Part shown: in pieces, positions 22,939 through 34,864 of the stretch
How positions within the stretch are numbered: position 1 is the first letter of the stretch
Layout of the letters: every line of letters starts with the position of its first letter
Origin: Warburgia ugandensis
Taxonomy: Eukaryota; Streptophyta; Magnoliopsida; Canellales; Canellaceae
DNA length: 64,000 bases
NCBI GenBank assembly: GCA_035236585.1
Contig: CP141137.1
Location: forward strand, 43,608,057 to 43,672,056
Direction of reading: 5' to 3'
Position numbers and translations under genes: made by a program
The notes under the pieces: generated by a model
Databases searched by the model: none
Told to the model about the DNA's origin: nothing
Seen by the model: only the letters and a program-made list of their open reading frames with translations

Positions 22939-25664
22939 TGTAATGACTCCAATTTTGTAATATTGAAATTCCAAGTTTAGCAATGAAAAGATCAGTTTTA
23001 AAGATAAGGGCATTTTGGTCATTTCACTAGTTGCCTTAACTAAACCCAGGAATTTGGTCCTAAAAGTGGCCCCATTAGATGCGTCTCAGAGAAAGGAATC
23101 CAACGAGACCAAAATCACCCAAAACGGAGTTAAAGTGAGCAAGATATGGCCCTTTGAAGTTTAGGGGCAAAACTATAAATTTCACAAAAACGACTTAACC
23201 TGAAAAACACAGGTGCCCGTTTTGATACGGGAACCCCGTCGTCTTCAACCTCCTAGAGGCTTCTGGAATGGCGGTGTTTCAAGAAGAAACCACCACCATT
23301 CTGGAGGTTCCTCCACCGCCATTCAAAGGCGGTTAGAACCCCTCAAGAACCCTCTTTAAAAGCCCTATAAATAGAGCTCTTGGGTGCCTCTAATGGCAGC
23401 CCAAAACCTTGGAGAAAACCAATCGGGGAGCAGTGACCAAGAGAGGAAAACGTGGAGAGAAAGCCAGCCACGAAGCAGGTACGCTCAAAAACTCCCCAAA
23501 CCCATCTCACCCATAGTCCTAGGCTCAGTTTCCCTAGGTTTTTGCATGAAAAACCATGCAAAACAGAGCCTGGGAGAGCCACCAAGGACCCTAGGACGTC
23601 CCCAGGGCTGCACTGGTTCGATAGGGTTGAACCAGGGTGTCCTGAGGACGCCCCAGTCCCCAGTCAACACAGATGTTCCAGACGGAACGTGACGTGACGA
23701 ACGCGTCGGAAGGAAACCAATGGGCACGTCCGGGGACGCGCTTGCTAAAGAGACAGACGGGCGGAGAAGTCGCGCGTGTCTGCAGACGTGCCCGCTAAGG
23801 CGCACGCCGCAGACGCGCAGCGTGCTAGCGCACATTGAATTTTTTGTTACTTAAGGAAGCAAGGCGCACGTCGCAGATGTGCAGCGCCCTAGCATTCCGG
23901 TTTTTTGTCTTTAAGACTCTATATACATACAGTACTAAAACGCTTATAACTTGAGATCTAGAGCTCCGATTGAGGCACCGCAAAAGGCGTTGTGTCCATG
24001 TCGATGATGCAAACACATCCAAACCATAAAATCCTTGATCAAGGCCCAATAAAAGTACAGCATGACCCTTAGAATCGGATGGTGGCGCACAGCCACTAGA
24101 ACTTTGGAAAACTGAGGATACCAAGGCCCAATTAGGACCTTAGGACACCCATAGGCATAGGGATGGACCCCTAATGCCTAAGTAATAAGACCCAACTACT
24201 CTAAACCCATCAAAGATAGGTTAAACTAACCTTGAGTCCCCAAACCATGTTCAGGAGCATACGAGGACAAAGGGGTTAACGCGACCTAGTCAGGTAGGTG
24301 CTCTATCACTATTAGATTCTTTTAAAAGAACTATTGTTTTATTGAGAGCATATGTTTTAGACTTGATTTGCATGAATTAATTTAGCATGCATGTTAAATG
24401 CTTTGTACATAGCCATGTTTTGAAATAACTGCATATACATTATGCACATATATGTGTTGCAAACAAGTGCATGCATTGCATGATTTAAGTACTTGCAAAG
24501 ATTGCATGTCCTTGAGGGTTGCCAAAAGACGCTGGAGTGCTGAGGGCCAGGCAGTTGTGAGGGACCCAAAAAAGGACAAGTTTTAACAAAAGGTTTTGAC
24601 TTATCTTATGTGATTTGGGCAAGTAAGCCCGTGGGTGCTATGCCGAGGGGTTTGGGTTGGCCAGCCGGCCTCTACCACTAATAGGTGGATGGGTACCACG
24701 CCCAAAAAGAGGCAAGTCCCTACGTCGACTGCATGTGGTACAGGGGGCTACACTGGTGTCACAGCACTGGGTCAACGTGTCATAGGCCCCGTGGAGGCTA
24801 TGACCGAGTGTCCTCAGGTACCCGGGGACCACACGGCGAGGAGGTTGTGGGCATAGTGGACCCTATGGTTTGATGAGTTATGTGCATTTCATATAGCATG
24901 ATATGAGGTTGGTCGACCATACCATACTAGAGGTCCATGAGTTGGACTCCATGAAGCATCTATTGCATATCATGATGTCATCATATATATATGATACTTT
25001 CAGTTTTGGATTATGTCATCTTTTAAGTCATGAGAATTTCAGTTGATTATGGATTATTATACTGATATTGAACTCGAGTATTCAAATATACGCATATTTT
25101 GAATTTCAGTTGATTATGGATTCTTATACTGATATTGAACTCGAGTATTCAAACATACGCATATTTTGAATTTCAGTTGATTATGGATTCTTATACTGAT
25201 ATTGAACTCGAGTATTCAAACATACACATGTTTTGAATGAGCATATGATTTTGAAACATCTCATGCATTTATAAAACTAGTAGTGATAGGCTCCTACTGA
25301 GTATATTATATACTCACCCAATCCTCAACATTTTTCAGATACAAAGTACATACTTAAGGGCAAGGGACATTTGTACTAGGAGTCACAGGCTAAGTACAAG
25401 TAAGTAAACCCCTATCTTATCTTTCAATGTTACTTGATTGTAGTTACTCTCTAATAGCTAGGGCTGTGACTAACACTTTCTTGGGAATGATATTGATTTA
25501 AACTTTGCCATGGCTAAATTATTGGAGAATGTGTTTTCAGACTCGGGGTTTTTATGAAAGATTGTTTTCTAAAAGAAAAAGATTTTCATGCATCTCATAC
25601 TTATCAAACAAGAGATCTCGCCTTTTTATCAAAATTGCATCATATAAAAACCCGGGTCGTGACA
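22939..25664 (+). repeat. 5' LTR of the chromovirus (2726 bp)
   Basis: Starts TGTAATGACTCC and ends CCCGGGTCGTGACA. TATA box TATAAATA is at 23366-23373. A CpG-rich stretch is at about 23690-23900. A TGAGTATA/TATACTCA stem lies at 25298-25316. Three 67-bp tandem units occupy 25035-25235. The promoter drives the element's RNA. Confidence 0.93.
25035..25235. repeat. 67-bp tandem repeat, three copies (5' LTR)
   Basis: Units start with AATTTCAGTTGATTATGG at 25035, 25102 and 25169, exactly 67 bp apart, with few differences. The 3' LTR has only two units. Confidence 0.93.
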
Positions 25665-25666
25665 GT

Positions 25667-25678
25667 TGGTATCAGAGC
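25667..25678 (+). other. Chromovirus primer binding site
   Basis: TGGTATCAGAGC, complementary to initiator-Met tRNA, two bases after the 5' LTR end. It primes minus-strand DNA synthesis. Confidence 0.93.
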
Positions 25679-25804
25679 ACGGTTTAACGTTACTCACAGC
25701 CCAGTTATGAGGAGAATAACTTATAATCAAGTTTCATCCATGAAAGAGTAAGGGGTAATAGGATAACACAAACTAAGATTTGGTGAATTGCCTTGTGATT
25801 ACAG

Positions 25805-26968
25805 ATGCCTAGGAAGAAGGGAAGCAATGCTCCAAGACCTGAAGCCCCACCAGTGGACTCCACTGGGTCGGGCAATGGGATGGCTGAGTTATTTCAGCAA
25901 TTCTTACAGAACATGGGACAATACATGAATAGTCATAGCCAAACTCCTACCCCCCGAGATCCTTCCCCTGATAAAATAATAGATAGGACTGAGGTTCAGT
26001 TAGAAAGGTTTCAGAAACTAGCTCCCTCATTCACAGGAGAAGATGAAGCATCTACAGCTGAAAAATGGTTAATTGATATTGAAAAGATATTTAAGGCCAT
26101 GAACATAGCTGAAGAAAGAAAAGTACCCATGGCCACATTTGTGTTTAGAGGAGAGGCTACCTTTTGGTGGGAAACAGCAGAAAGAACTTATTTTGATCAG
26201 CAAGAAACAATAGGATGGGAAGAGTTTAAAAAGGTCTTTAATGACAAATATTATCCTAAACATATAAGGAAACAGAAGGAAAAGGAATTTATGGACTTAG
26301 AACAAGGAAATATGACCGTCCAACAGTATGAAAGTAGATTCATCAGCCTCCGAAGATTTGCACCCCGTGCTTGTGCTGATGAAGAAGATGCAGCCAAAAG
26401 ATTTGTAGATGGACTCAACCCAGGACTCAGGAACAGAGTTCTAGGTTTCCAACCTTCCATAGTAACCAAAGTAGTAGAGATGGCCTCCCTATATGAAAAA
26501 GATTATCAAAGGAACCAGGCAATAAGAGAAACTAAGAACATCAACACCATGAAGAACAAAGGAAAGAGACCGTTTCAGTCATCTGGACCTAGGCCACCTT
26601 TCAAGAAGCCGTTTGAAAACAAAGGAAGAAGACCAGACTGGAAGGCATGCCCTAGGTGTAACAGAAATCATCCAGGCAAACCATGTCCCACTTTCAACAT
26701 CACTTGCTATAGTTGTGGAGAATTAGGACATTTTTCTAGCAACTGTCCAAAAAGGAAAGTGCAAGAGCGCAAAGAAGATCAAGTTCCAAAAAGCCAAGGA
26801 CGTGTCTTTGCCCTGACTTCCAGTCAAGCCCAAGCATCAAATGCAGTCGTTGAAGGTATTCTTTCTATCTATGATACACTACAAAAGTTCTATTTGATAC
26901 AGGCTCCACTCATTCTTTCATATCCCGAGAATTTGCATCATCCTTGGACATTATACCACAGGACCTAG
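25805..26968 (+). CDS. gag: Chromovirus Gag polyprotein
   Basis: Open frame of 387 codons; the last about 30 are off-frame (see protease entry). The ATG at 25805 lies 126 bp after the primer site. Residues about 55-240 are the retrotransposon capsid domain: LERFQKLAPSFTG, then AEKWLIDIEKIF, then FRGEATFWWE, then W..FKKVFNDKYYP, then F.DLEQGNMTVQQYESRFISL. Residues about 280-320 are nucleic-acid binding: a first Cys/His group in CPRCNRNHPGKPC, then a classic CCHC knuckle CYSCGELGHFSSNC. Gag packages the element RNA into particles and stays intact here, unlike pol. Start and domain calls are firm; the original C-terminus fused into pol is disrupted by a one-base loss near 26876. Confidence 0.92.
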   Translation: MPRKKGSNAPRPEAPPVDSTGSGNGMAELFQQFLQNMGQYMNSHSQTPTPRDPSPDKIIDRTEVQLERFQKLAPSFTGEDEASTAEKWLIDIEKIFKAMNIAEERKVPMATFVFRGEATFWWETAERTYFDQQETIGWEEFKKVFNDKYYPKHIRKQKEKEFMDLEQGNMTVQQYESRFISLRRFAPRACADEEDAAKRFVDGLNPGLRNRVLGFQPSIVTKVVEMASLYEKDYQRNQAIRETKNINTMKNKGKRPFQSSGPRPPFKKPFENKGRRPDWKACPRCNRNHPGKPCPTFNITCYSCGELGHFSSNCPKRKVQERKEDQVPKSQGRVFALTSSQAQASNAVVEGILSIYDTLQKFYLIQAPLILSYPENLHHPWTLYHRT

Positions 26969-29900
26969 ACTTCACTCTAGATGTCATGACTCCTGTAGGC
27001 CAGGCACTCCCCACTTATTCTTATCTCCAGGATGTTCCCATTCTGATTAAGAACCATTTGTTACATGCCAACCTTATCCACTTAGATATGAATGACTTCG
27101 ACATCATCCTAGGTATGGATTAGCTAGCCTTTCATCAAGCCTTTGTTGATTGTCGTCAGAAGCGTGTCACTTTTACCCTACCTAATAGAGACACTTTCAC
27201 CCTCCAAGGAAGAAATGATTATTCTAGAGCGTGTGTTATTTCTGCCATGAAAGCAGTTAAACACATTGCTCAAGGATGCCCCTTCTTCTTAGCAAAGATT
27301 GAATCTGTCGAGAGTCCCCAACCAAAGCTAAAGGATGTCGAGGTTGTCTGAGAATTTCCTGACGTGTTCCCTGAGGACTTACCAGGTCTACCTCCACCAA
27401 GGTAAATTGAGTTCATCATTGACCTTATACCCGGTACTTCCCCCATCTCCAAAGCTCCTTACCGAATGGCTCCTGCAGAACTAAGAGAAATGAAGACCCA
27501 GTTACAGGAACTACTTGACAAAGGGTTCATACGACTTAGCGTGTCTCCGTGGGGAGCTCCAGTCCTTTTTGTTAAGAAAAAGGATGGCTCCATGAGATTG
27601 TGCGTAGACTATCGGATGCTGAATAGGGTCACCATTAAAAATAAGTACCCTCTTCCCCGAATTGATGATCTTTTTGATCAACTTCAGTCAGCTAGAGCCT
27701 TCTCTAAGATTGATCTACGATCAGGGTACCATCAACTTCGAGTTAGAGAAGAAGATATCCCCAAGACAGCCTTCAGGACTCGATACGGCCATTATGAATT
27801 CAGAGTGATGTCCTTTGGTTTGACTAACGCTCCAACTGCGTTTATGGATCTCATGAATAGGGTGTTCAAGGAGTACTTAAATAAATTCATCATAGTGTTT
27901 GTGGATGATATCTTAATATATTCTGAAACTCCTGAAGACCATATGGAACATCTAAGGATAACATTAAGCACCCTACGAGCACACAAGCTATATGCAAAAT
28001 TCAGTAAGTGTGAGTTTTGGTTGGAAAAGGTTAATTTCTTAGGAGACATAATTTCTCAAGATGGCATAGCAGTTGACCCCACTAAGGTCGAATTAGTACA
28101 GAACTGGGAAAGACCTAAGATAGTCACAGAAATAAGAAGCTTCCTAGGACATGCCGGATATTACAGGAGATTCATCGAAGGTTTTTCACAAATGGATTTA
28201 CCTCTAACTAAGCTAACCAAGAAAGACACAAGATTTGAATGGACTAATAAATGTGAGGAAAGCTTCCAAGAACTAAAAAGAAGGTTGACTACCGCACCTG
28301 TCCTTACCTTACCTTCAGGAAGTGGCGGATTTGAGATATACAGCGATGCCTCGCAACAAGGGCTAGGCTGCGTACTTATGCAACATGGGAAGGTAATCGC
28401 TTATGCTTCTTGACAACTTAAGAAGCATGAAGTCAATTATCCAACCCATGACTTGGAATTAGCAGCCATAGTCTTTGCCTTGCAAATATGGAGACATTAT
28501 TTATATGGGGAAAAGTTTGAAGTTTTTACAGATCACAAGAGTCTTAAATATATCTTTTCCCAACAAGACTTAAACATGCAACAAAGAAGATGGATGGAAT
28601 ACTTAAAAGACTATGACTTCTCCATTCATTATCACCCTGGAAAAGCTAATGTGGTAGCTGATGCATTAAGCAGAAAAACCCAAGGGATGTGTGCAAGCTT
28701 ATTAACTAAGAGATGGAAGCTACTACAAGAAGTAATCACATGGAAGCCAGACATAAGTAAGCACAAGATCATTATGGCAGGTCTAACAATCAAATCAGCT
28801 GTTAATGAAAAAGTTAAGCAAGAACAGAAAGGAGATCCAGATATACAAGCTTTCATAGGAAAACCAGGATTTACAAAAAGGGAAGATGGTAGCATTTACA
28901 TGCAAGGAAGATTAGTGGTACTAGCTAATGAAGAGTTAAGACAAGAAATCTTAAAAGAGGCTCATCGGTCCAAGTATACAATACACCTAGGAGGGACTAA
29001 GATGTATCAGGACTTAAAGAAACAATATTGGTGAGATGGTATGAAAAGAGACATAGGGGAATTTGTGGCAAAGTGTTTAATATGTCAACAAGTAAAGGCT
29101 GAACATCAAAGACCTGCAGGATTGTTACAACCCCTTGAGTTACCTGAATGGAAATGGGACTATATCACAATGGACTTCATTGTAGGGCTACCCAAGACCT
29201 CTAAGGGTCATGACATGATCTGGGTAATTGTTGACAGATTAACTAAGACGGCCCATTTCCTTCCTATACGTCATACCCAATCCACTGACAGCCTATCTCA
29301 ACTATACATCAAAGAGATAGTAAGTCTACATGGTATACCCCTTAGTATCACTTCAGATAGGGATAGCTGCTTCACTTCGCAACTCTGGAAGTCTGTCCAA
29401 AAATCCTTAGGATCTTCCTTGAACTATAGCACAGCCTTCCATCCACAGACTGATGGATAGTCAGAGCGCACAATCTAGATAGTCAAAGATGTTGCGGACT
29501 TGTGCCCTTGATTGGAAGCAGAGTTGGGATGAAAACCTACCGCTAGTCGAGTTTGCGTACAACAATAGCTTTCAGTCAAGCATTGGTATGGCTCCATACG
29601 AGGCACTCTATGGGAGACCCTGTCGATCACCCACCAGTTGGAGAATCCAGGGTGCTCCAGTCCGAGCTGGTAGAGCAATGTGCAGAGAAGGTCAGACTCA
29701 TAAGAAGCTGCCTCCTCACAGCTCAAAGCCACCAAAAGAGCTATGCTGATTGAAGGAGGAGACCATTGGAATTCGACATAGGAGAGCACGTTTTCCTGAA
29801 GATATCTCCCACTAAAGGAGTTATGAGGTTCGGTATCAAAGGCAAGCTTAGTCTGCGTTACATAGGACCTTTCGAAATCCTGGAGAAAATGGGAAAAGTG

Positions 29901-30194
29901 GCCTACAGGATCGTGCTACCTCCTCAGCTATCCGAAGTGCATAACATATTACATGTGTCTATGCTAAGGAGGTACGTGCCTGACCCCGCTCATGTGATCG
30001 ACCAGGTACCCATAGAGATGATGGAGGATCTCAGACTAGAGACAAGACCAGCTGAGATTCGGGATCATAAAAATAAGAATCTGCAGAACAAGGACATACC
30101 CTTAGTCAAAGTTTTGTGGAGAAATGCGCACATGGAAGAAGAAACTTGGGAACCGGAGTCAGAAATGGGAGAAAAGTACCCCGAGATCTTTTGA
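26887..30194 (+). pseudogene. pol: Chromovirus Pol: protease, RT, RNase H, integrase, chromodomain
   Basis: Continues gag after an apparent one-base deletion at about 26876. The protease active site DTGSTHSF starts at 26896. RT (about 27466-28080) has the catalytic FVDD at 27898-27909. RNase H (about 28330-28680) has FTDHKSL and ALSRK. The integrase has an HHCC zinc finger (CLIC near 29073), first Asp at 29173, second Asp at 29356, and Glu at 29464 in the TDG.SER segment. The chromodomain is VKVLWRN...EEETWEPE at about 30105-30190.

Stops: 27121, 27349, 27403, 28411, 29032, 29458, 29476 and 29751. Frameshifts: near 29488 and about 29630. Most stops fit C-to-T or G-to-A change of Arg, Gln or Trp codons conserved in the family. 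Replication in trans by another copy would be required. Confidence 0.92.
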
Positions 30195-30227
30195 CTGTAT
30201 ATAGTAGAATTTCGGGGGCAAAATTCC

Positions 30228-30243
30228 CCTAAGGGGGTAAGAA
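30228..30243 (+). other. Chromovirus polypurine tract
   Basis: Purine-rich run around AAGGGGGTAAGAA immediately before the 3' LTR start TGTAATGACTCC. It primes plus-strand synthesis. Confidence 0.85.
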
Positions 30244-32902
30244 TGTAATGACTCCAACTTTGTAATATTGAAATTCCAAGTTTAGCAATGAAAAGATCAG
30301 TTTTAAAGATAAGGGCATTTTGGTTATTTCACTAGTTTTCTTGACTAAACCCAGGAATTTGGTCCTAAAAGTTGTTCCATTAGATGCTTCTTGGAAAAAG
30401 GAATCCAACGAGACCAAAATCACCCAAAACGGAGTTAAAATGAGCAAGATATGGCCCTTTGAAGTTCAGGGGCAAAATTGTAAATTTTACAAAAACGACT
30501 TAACCTGAAAAACACAGGTGCCCGTTTTGATACGGGCACCTTGACGTCTTCAACCTCTTAGAGGCTTCTGGAACGGCGGTGTTTCAAGAAGAAACCACCG
30601 CCATTCTGGAGGTTCCTCCACCGCCATTCAAAGGCGGTTAGAACCCCTCCAGAACCCTCTTTAAAAGCCCTATAAATAGAGCTCTTTGGTGCCTCTAATG
30701 GCAGCCCAAAACCTTGGAGAAAACCTGTTGGGGAGCAGTGACCAAGAGAGGAAAACGTGGAGAGAAAGCCATCCATGAAGCAGGTACGCTCAAAAACTCC
30801 CCAAACCCATCTCACCCATAGTCCTAGGCTCAATTTCCCTAGGTTTTTGCATGAAAAACCATGCAAAATAGAGCCTGGGAGAGCCACCAAGGACCCTGGG
30901 ACATCCCCAGGACTGCACTGGTTTGACAAGGTCGAACCAGGGTGTCCTGAGGATGCCCCGGTCCCCATTCAACGCAGACGTTCCAGACGGAACGTGACGC
31001 GTCGAACGTGTCGGAAGGAAACCAACGGGTGCGTCCGGGGACGCGCCCGCTAAAGAGACAGACGGGCGGAGAAGTCGGGCGCATCTGCAGACGCACCCTC
31101 TGAAGCGCACGCCCAAACGCACAGCACACTAGCGCACGTCAAATTTTTTGTTACTTAAGGAAGCAGGGTGCACGTCGCAGACACGCAGCGCCCTAGCATT
31201 CCGGTTTTTTGTCTTTAAGACTCTATGTACATACAATACTAAAACACTTATAACTTGAGATCTAGATCTCCGATTGAGGCGCCGCAAAAGGTGTTGTGTC
31301 CGTGTTGACGACACAGACATATCCAAACTATAAAATCCCTAATCAAGGCCCAATCAAAGTAGGGCATGACCCTTAGAATAGGATGGTGGCGCGTGGCCAC
31401 TAGAACTTTGGAAAACTGAGGATACCAAGGCCCAATTAGGACCTTAGGACACCCATAGGCATAGGGATGGACCCCTAATGCCTAAGTAATAAGACCCAAC
31501 TGCTCTAAACCCATCAAAGATAGGTTAAACTAACCTTGAGTCCCCAAACCATGTTCAGGAGCGTACGAGGACAAAGGGGTTAACGTGACCTAGTCAGGTA
31601 GGTGCTCTATCACTATTAGATTCTTTTAAAAGAACTATTGTTATTTTGAGAGCATATGTTTTAGACTTGATTTGCATGAATTAATTCAGCATGCATGTTA
31701 AATGCTTTGTACATAGCCATGTTTTGAAATAACTGCATATACATTATGCACATATATGTGTTGCAAACAAGTGCATGCATTGCATGATTTAAGTACTTGC
31801 AAAGATTGCATGTCCTTGAGGGTTGCCAAAAGACGCTGGAGTGCCGAGGGCCAGGCAGTTGTGAGGGACCCAAAAAAGGACAAGTTTTAACAAAAGGTTT
31901 TGACTTATCTTATGTGATTTGGGCAAGTAAGCCCGTGGGTGCTATGCCGAGGGGTTTGGGTTGGCCAGCCGGCCTCTACCACTAATAGGTGGATGGGTAC
32001 CACGCCCAAAAAGAGGCAAGTCCCTATGTCGACTGCATGTGGTACAGGGGGCTACCACTGGTGTCACGGCACTGGGTCGACGTTTCATAGGCCCCGTGGA
32101 GGGTATGACTGAGTGTCCTCAGGTACCCGGGGACCACACGGCGAGGAGGTCTTGGGCATAGTGGACCCTATGGTTTGATGAGTTATGTGCATTTCATATA
32201 GCATGATATGAGGTTGGTCGACCATACCATGCTAGAGGTCCATGAGTTGGACTCCATGAAGCATCTATTGCATATCATGATGTCATCATATATATATGAT
32301 ACTTTCAGTTTTGGATTATGTGATCTTTTAAGTCATGAGAATTTCAGTTGATTATGGATTCTTATACTAATATTGAACTCGAGTATTCAAACATACGCAT
32401 ATTTTGAATTTCAGTTGATTATGGATTCTTACACTAATATTGAACTCGAGTATTCAAACATACGCATGTTTTGAATGAGCATATGATTTTGAAACATCTC
32501 ATGCATTTATAAAACTAGTAGTGATAGGCTCCTACTGAGTATATTATATACTCACCCAATCCTCAACATTTTTCAGATACAAAGTAAATACTTAAGGGCA
32601 AGGGATGTTTGTATTAGGAGACACAAGCTAAGTACAAGTAAGTAAACCCCTATCTTATCTTTCAATGTTACATGATTGTAGTTACTCTCTAATAGCTGGG
32701 GTTGTGACTAACACTTTCTTGGGAATGATATTGATTTAACCTTTGCCATGGCTAAATTATTGGAGAATGTGTTATCACACTCGGGGTTTTTATGAAAGAT
32801 TGTTTGCTAAAAGAAAAAGATTTTCATGCATCTCATACTTATAAAACAAGAGATCTCGCCTTTTTATCAAAATTGCATTATATAAAAACCCGGGTCGTGA
32901 CA
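30244..32902 (+). repeat. 3' LTR of the chromovirus (2659 bp)
   Basis: Same ends and order as the 5' LTR: TATAAATA at 30671-30678, CpG-rich stretch at about 30960-31200, TGAGTATA/TATACTCA stem at 32536-32554, and two 67-bp units at 32340-32473. It ends CCCGGGTCGTGACA followed by the duplicated GGGCG. Confidence 0.93.
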
Positions 32903-32907
32903 GGGCG

Positions 32908-34864
32908 TCCCAGGGTGCACAAGCGTGCCAGGGGTGTGTGGGCGTGACACGCAACCATGCCGAGCTTCCTAGGGCGACTGTCACATGCGTGCCGTGCACG
33001 GACAGATGCCCGACTCGACTGAGACGCACGAGTGTCCTAAGACCTAGGACGTGCGTGCAACCCCGCCTAAGACTCATCGACGCAACGCCATCCAGGACGC
33101 GCACCCTAGCACACCATTCGGATGTGCGCACAGCACCATTAGGACAGCCGCATGTGAGCTAATGTGGTTTAGGTACAACCAGGGCACGCACGCATCTTAG
33201 AACCTCTGGCACAGGGCCCTAATTGACACATCTGGGTCATCCATTAAGGCGTACACACGTCTTGGAAACCACGATACGCGGACCTAATGAGACTATAAAG
33301 TTAGGAATAGAGGACAATTTACAGAGTTTAACTATTGAATAGTAGATCCATATCATAGGATCTAGCCTGACAATGAATTAGGCAAGGACCATGGACCCTA
33401 AAAGGCAGATGTAGAGATCTAATGTCTAAATGGATTGAAATTGATAAGGACTCCTTGTTATCATTCATATCCAGGAGTTTATAAGTGAGACCCAGGGTAG
33501 GGTTGAGTGATGAAGGACGCGAATCCAGGAGACTTTGAGGTAGGTGCTCTATCACTACTAGACTTTTAAAAAGAGGCCATGATTGTTTTGAGAATGCATG
33601 TTTTAAGTATAAATTATATGACTTGTTTAGCATGACTTAATTTTATAACTTGTTTAGGATATAAATGAATTCAACATGCATATGATAAATACATTATGCA
33701 TAGACATGTTTTGCAAACAATTGCATATATTGTATGATTTGTGAGCATTGAGTTTTTGAAAAATTACATGTCTTTGAGGGTTACCAAAAGACACTGGAGT
33801 GCCCAAAAGACGCTGGGTAGGCAGTTGTGCAGGCCAGGCAGTTGTGAGAGATCCAAAGAGGACATGTTTTGAAAAAGAGGTTTTTGCTTATTTGATCGTA
33901 TATGATTTGGGCTAGTAAGCTCGTGGGCGCTATGTCGAGAGGTCTGGAGTGGCCTCCTCTACCACTATTAGGTGGAATGGGTACCACGCCCGAAGAAGGG
34001 CATGTCCCTACGTCAATTGCATGTGGTATAGGGGGCTACCAATGGTGTCATGGCACTAGGTCGATGTGTCATATGCCCCGTGGAGGCTATGACCGAGTGT
34101 CCTCAGGTACCCGAGGACCACACGATGGTGAGGTCATGGGCATAGTGGGCCCTATGGTTTGAGGATTTACTTGCATTGCATATGGCATGACATGAGGTTG
34201 GTCGACCATACCAGATATCCATGAGTTGGATTCAGTTGAGCATCTTAAGCATATCATTATGTTTATGATATATATATATATATGATACTTTCGACTTGGA
34301 TTATGCTATTCTTTAAGTCGTCATTATTCCAATTTGACAGTGGTTTTTAATATCGATATTGAATATGATTGTTTGAACATGCACATGTTTTAAAGAGCAT
34401 ATGATTTTAAACATAGCATGCATTGTAAAACTAGTAGTGATAGACTCCTACCAAGTATAGTTTATACTCACCCTATCCTTAACATTTTTTAAGATAGCTC
34501 AATTCACGAGTAGAAGATGCCTCAGGAAATGTTAGTGCTACGAGCAAGAAAAATCAAAAGGAGACAATTATACATGTATGTAAACACTCTACCCTTTGGA
34601 CATGTATTTGTATTTATTTACATTTGAGTTGTGAACTATGACTGGATAGACCTGGGGAAAACATTTATGATTTCTGAAGCTTTTCAAAAACTACTTTGGT
34701 TGTTGTGAAAGCAAATGACACTCGGGGTTTTCAAAATGAGTTTTAAACTAAAGATTTTCCACTGCATTGCATGGTTTTCATAAAATGGTTTTCAAATAGG
34801 GATGCATCCTGCCTTAGGAATTAGATATTGCATTTAAAAATGCATGGGAAAAACCGGGTCGTCA
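32908..34864 (+). repeat. 5' LTR of the level-2 element, right part
   Basis: Continues the LTR split at 22938. It contains a CpG-rich stretch (32930-33200) and ends at about 34864 with AAAACCGGGTCGTCA, where the expected final bases (CACA) seem damaged. 33240-34864 is nearly the same sequence as 37504-39137, so this gives a direct repeat of about 1.6 kb. Short open frames inside have no coding support. Confidence 0.75.

Larger units (their letters stand above)
22939..32902 (+). mobile_element. Near-complete Ty3/gypsy chromovirus (Tekay/Del-like), level 3
   Basis: 9964-bp element flanked by the perfect 5-bp duplication GGGCG (22934-22938, 32903-32907). Order: 5' LTR, primer site, gag, protease, RT, RNase H, integrase, chromodomain, polypurine tract, 3' LTR. 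The C-terminal chromodomain places it among chromoviruses; long LTRs of about 2.7 kb suggest the Tekay/Del branch (inference). The two LTRs appear highly similar along their length. Their 67-bp length difference equals one unit of an internal tandem repeat, which suggests a fairly recent insertion. Pol carries about eight in-frame stops and at least two frameshifts, so the copy is not autonomous. Confidence 0.93.

Noticed and set aside
23343-24873. Several open frames of 60-116 codons in the chromovirus LTR, repeated in the 3' LTR and outer LTR.
   Set aside because: They lie in LTR sequence, overlap on both strands, and are explained by the CpG-rich, stop-poor composition.
32790-33162. Open frames rich in Arg/Thr/Cys in the outer LTR.
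   Set aside because: GC-rich LTR composition; no start context, domain or conservation between sister copies.
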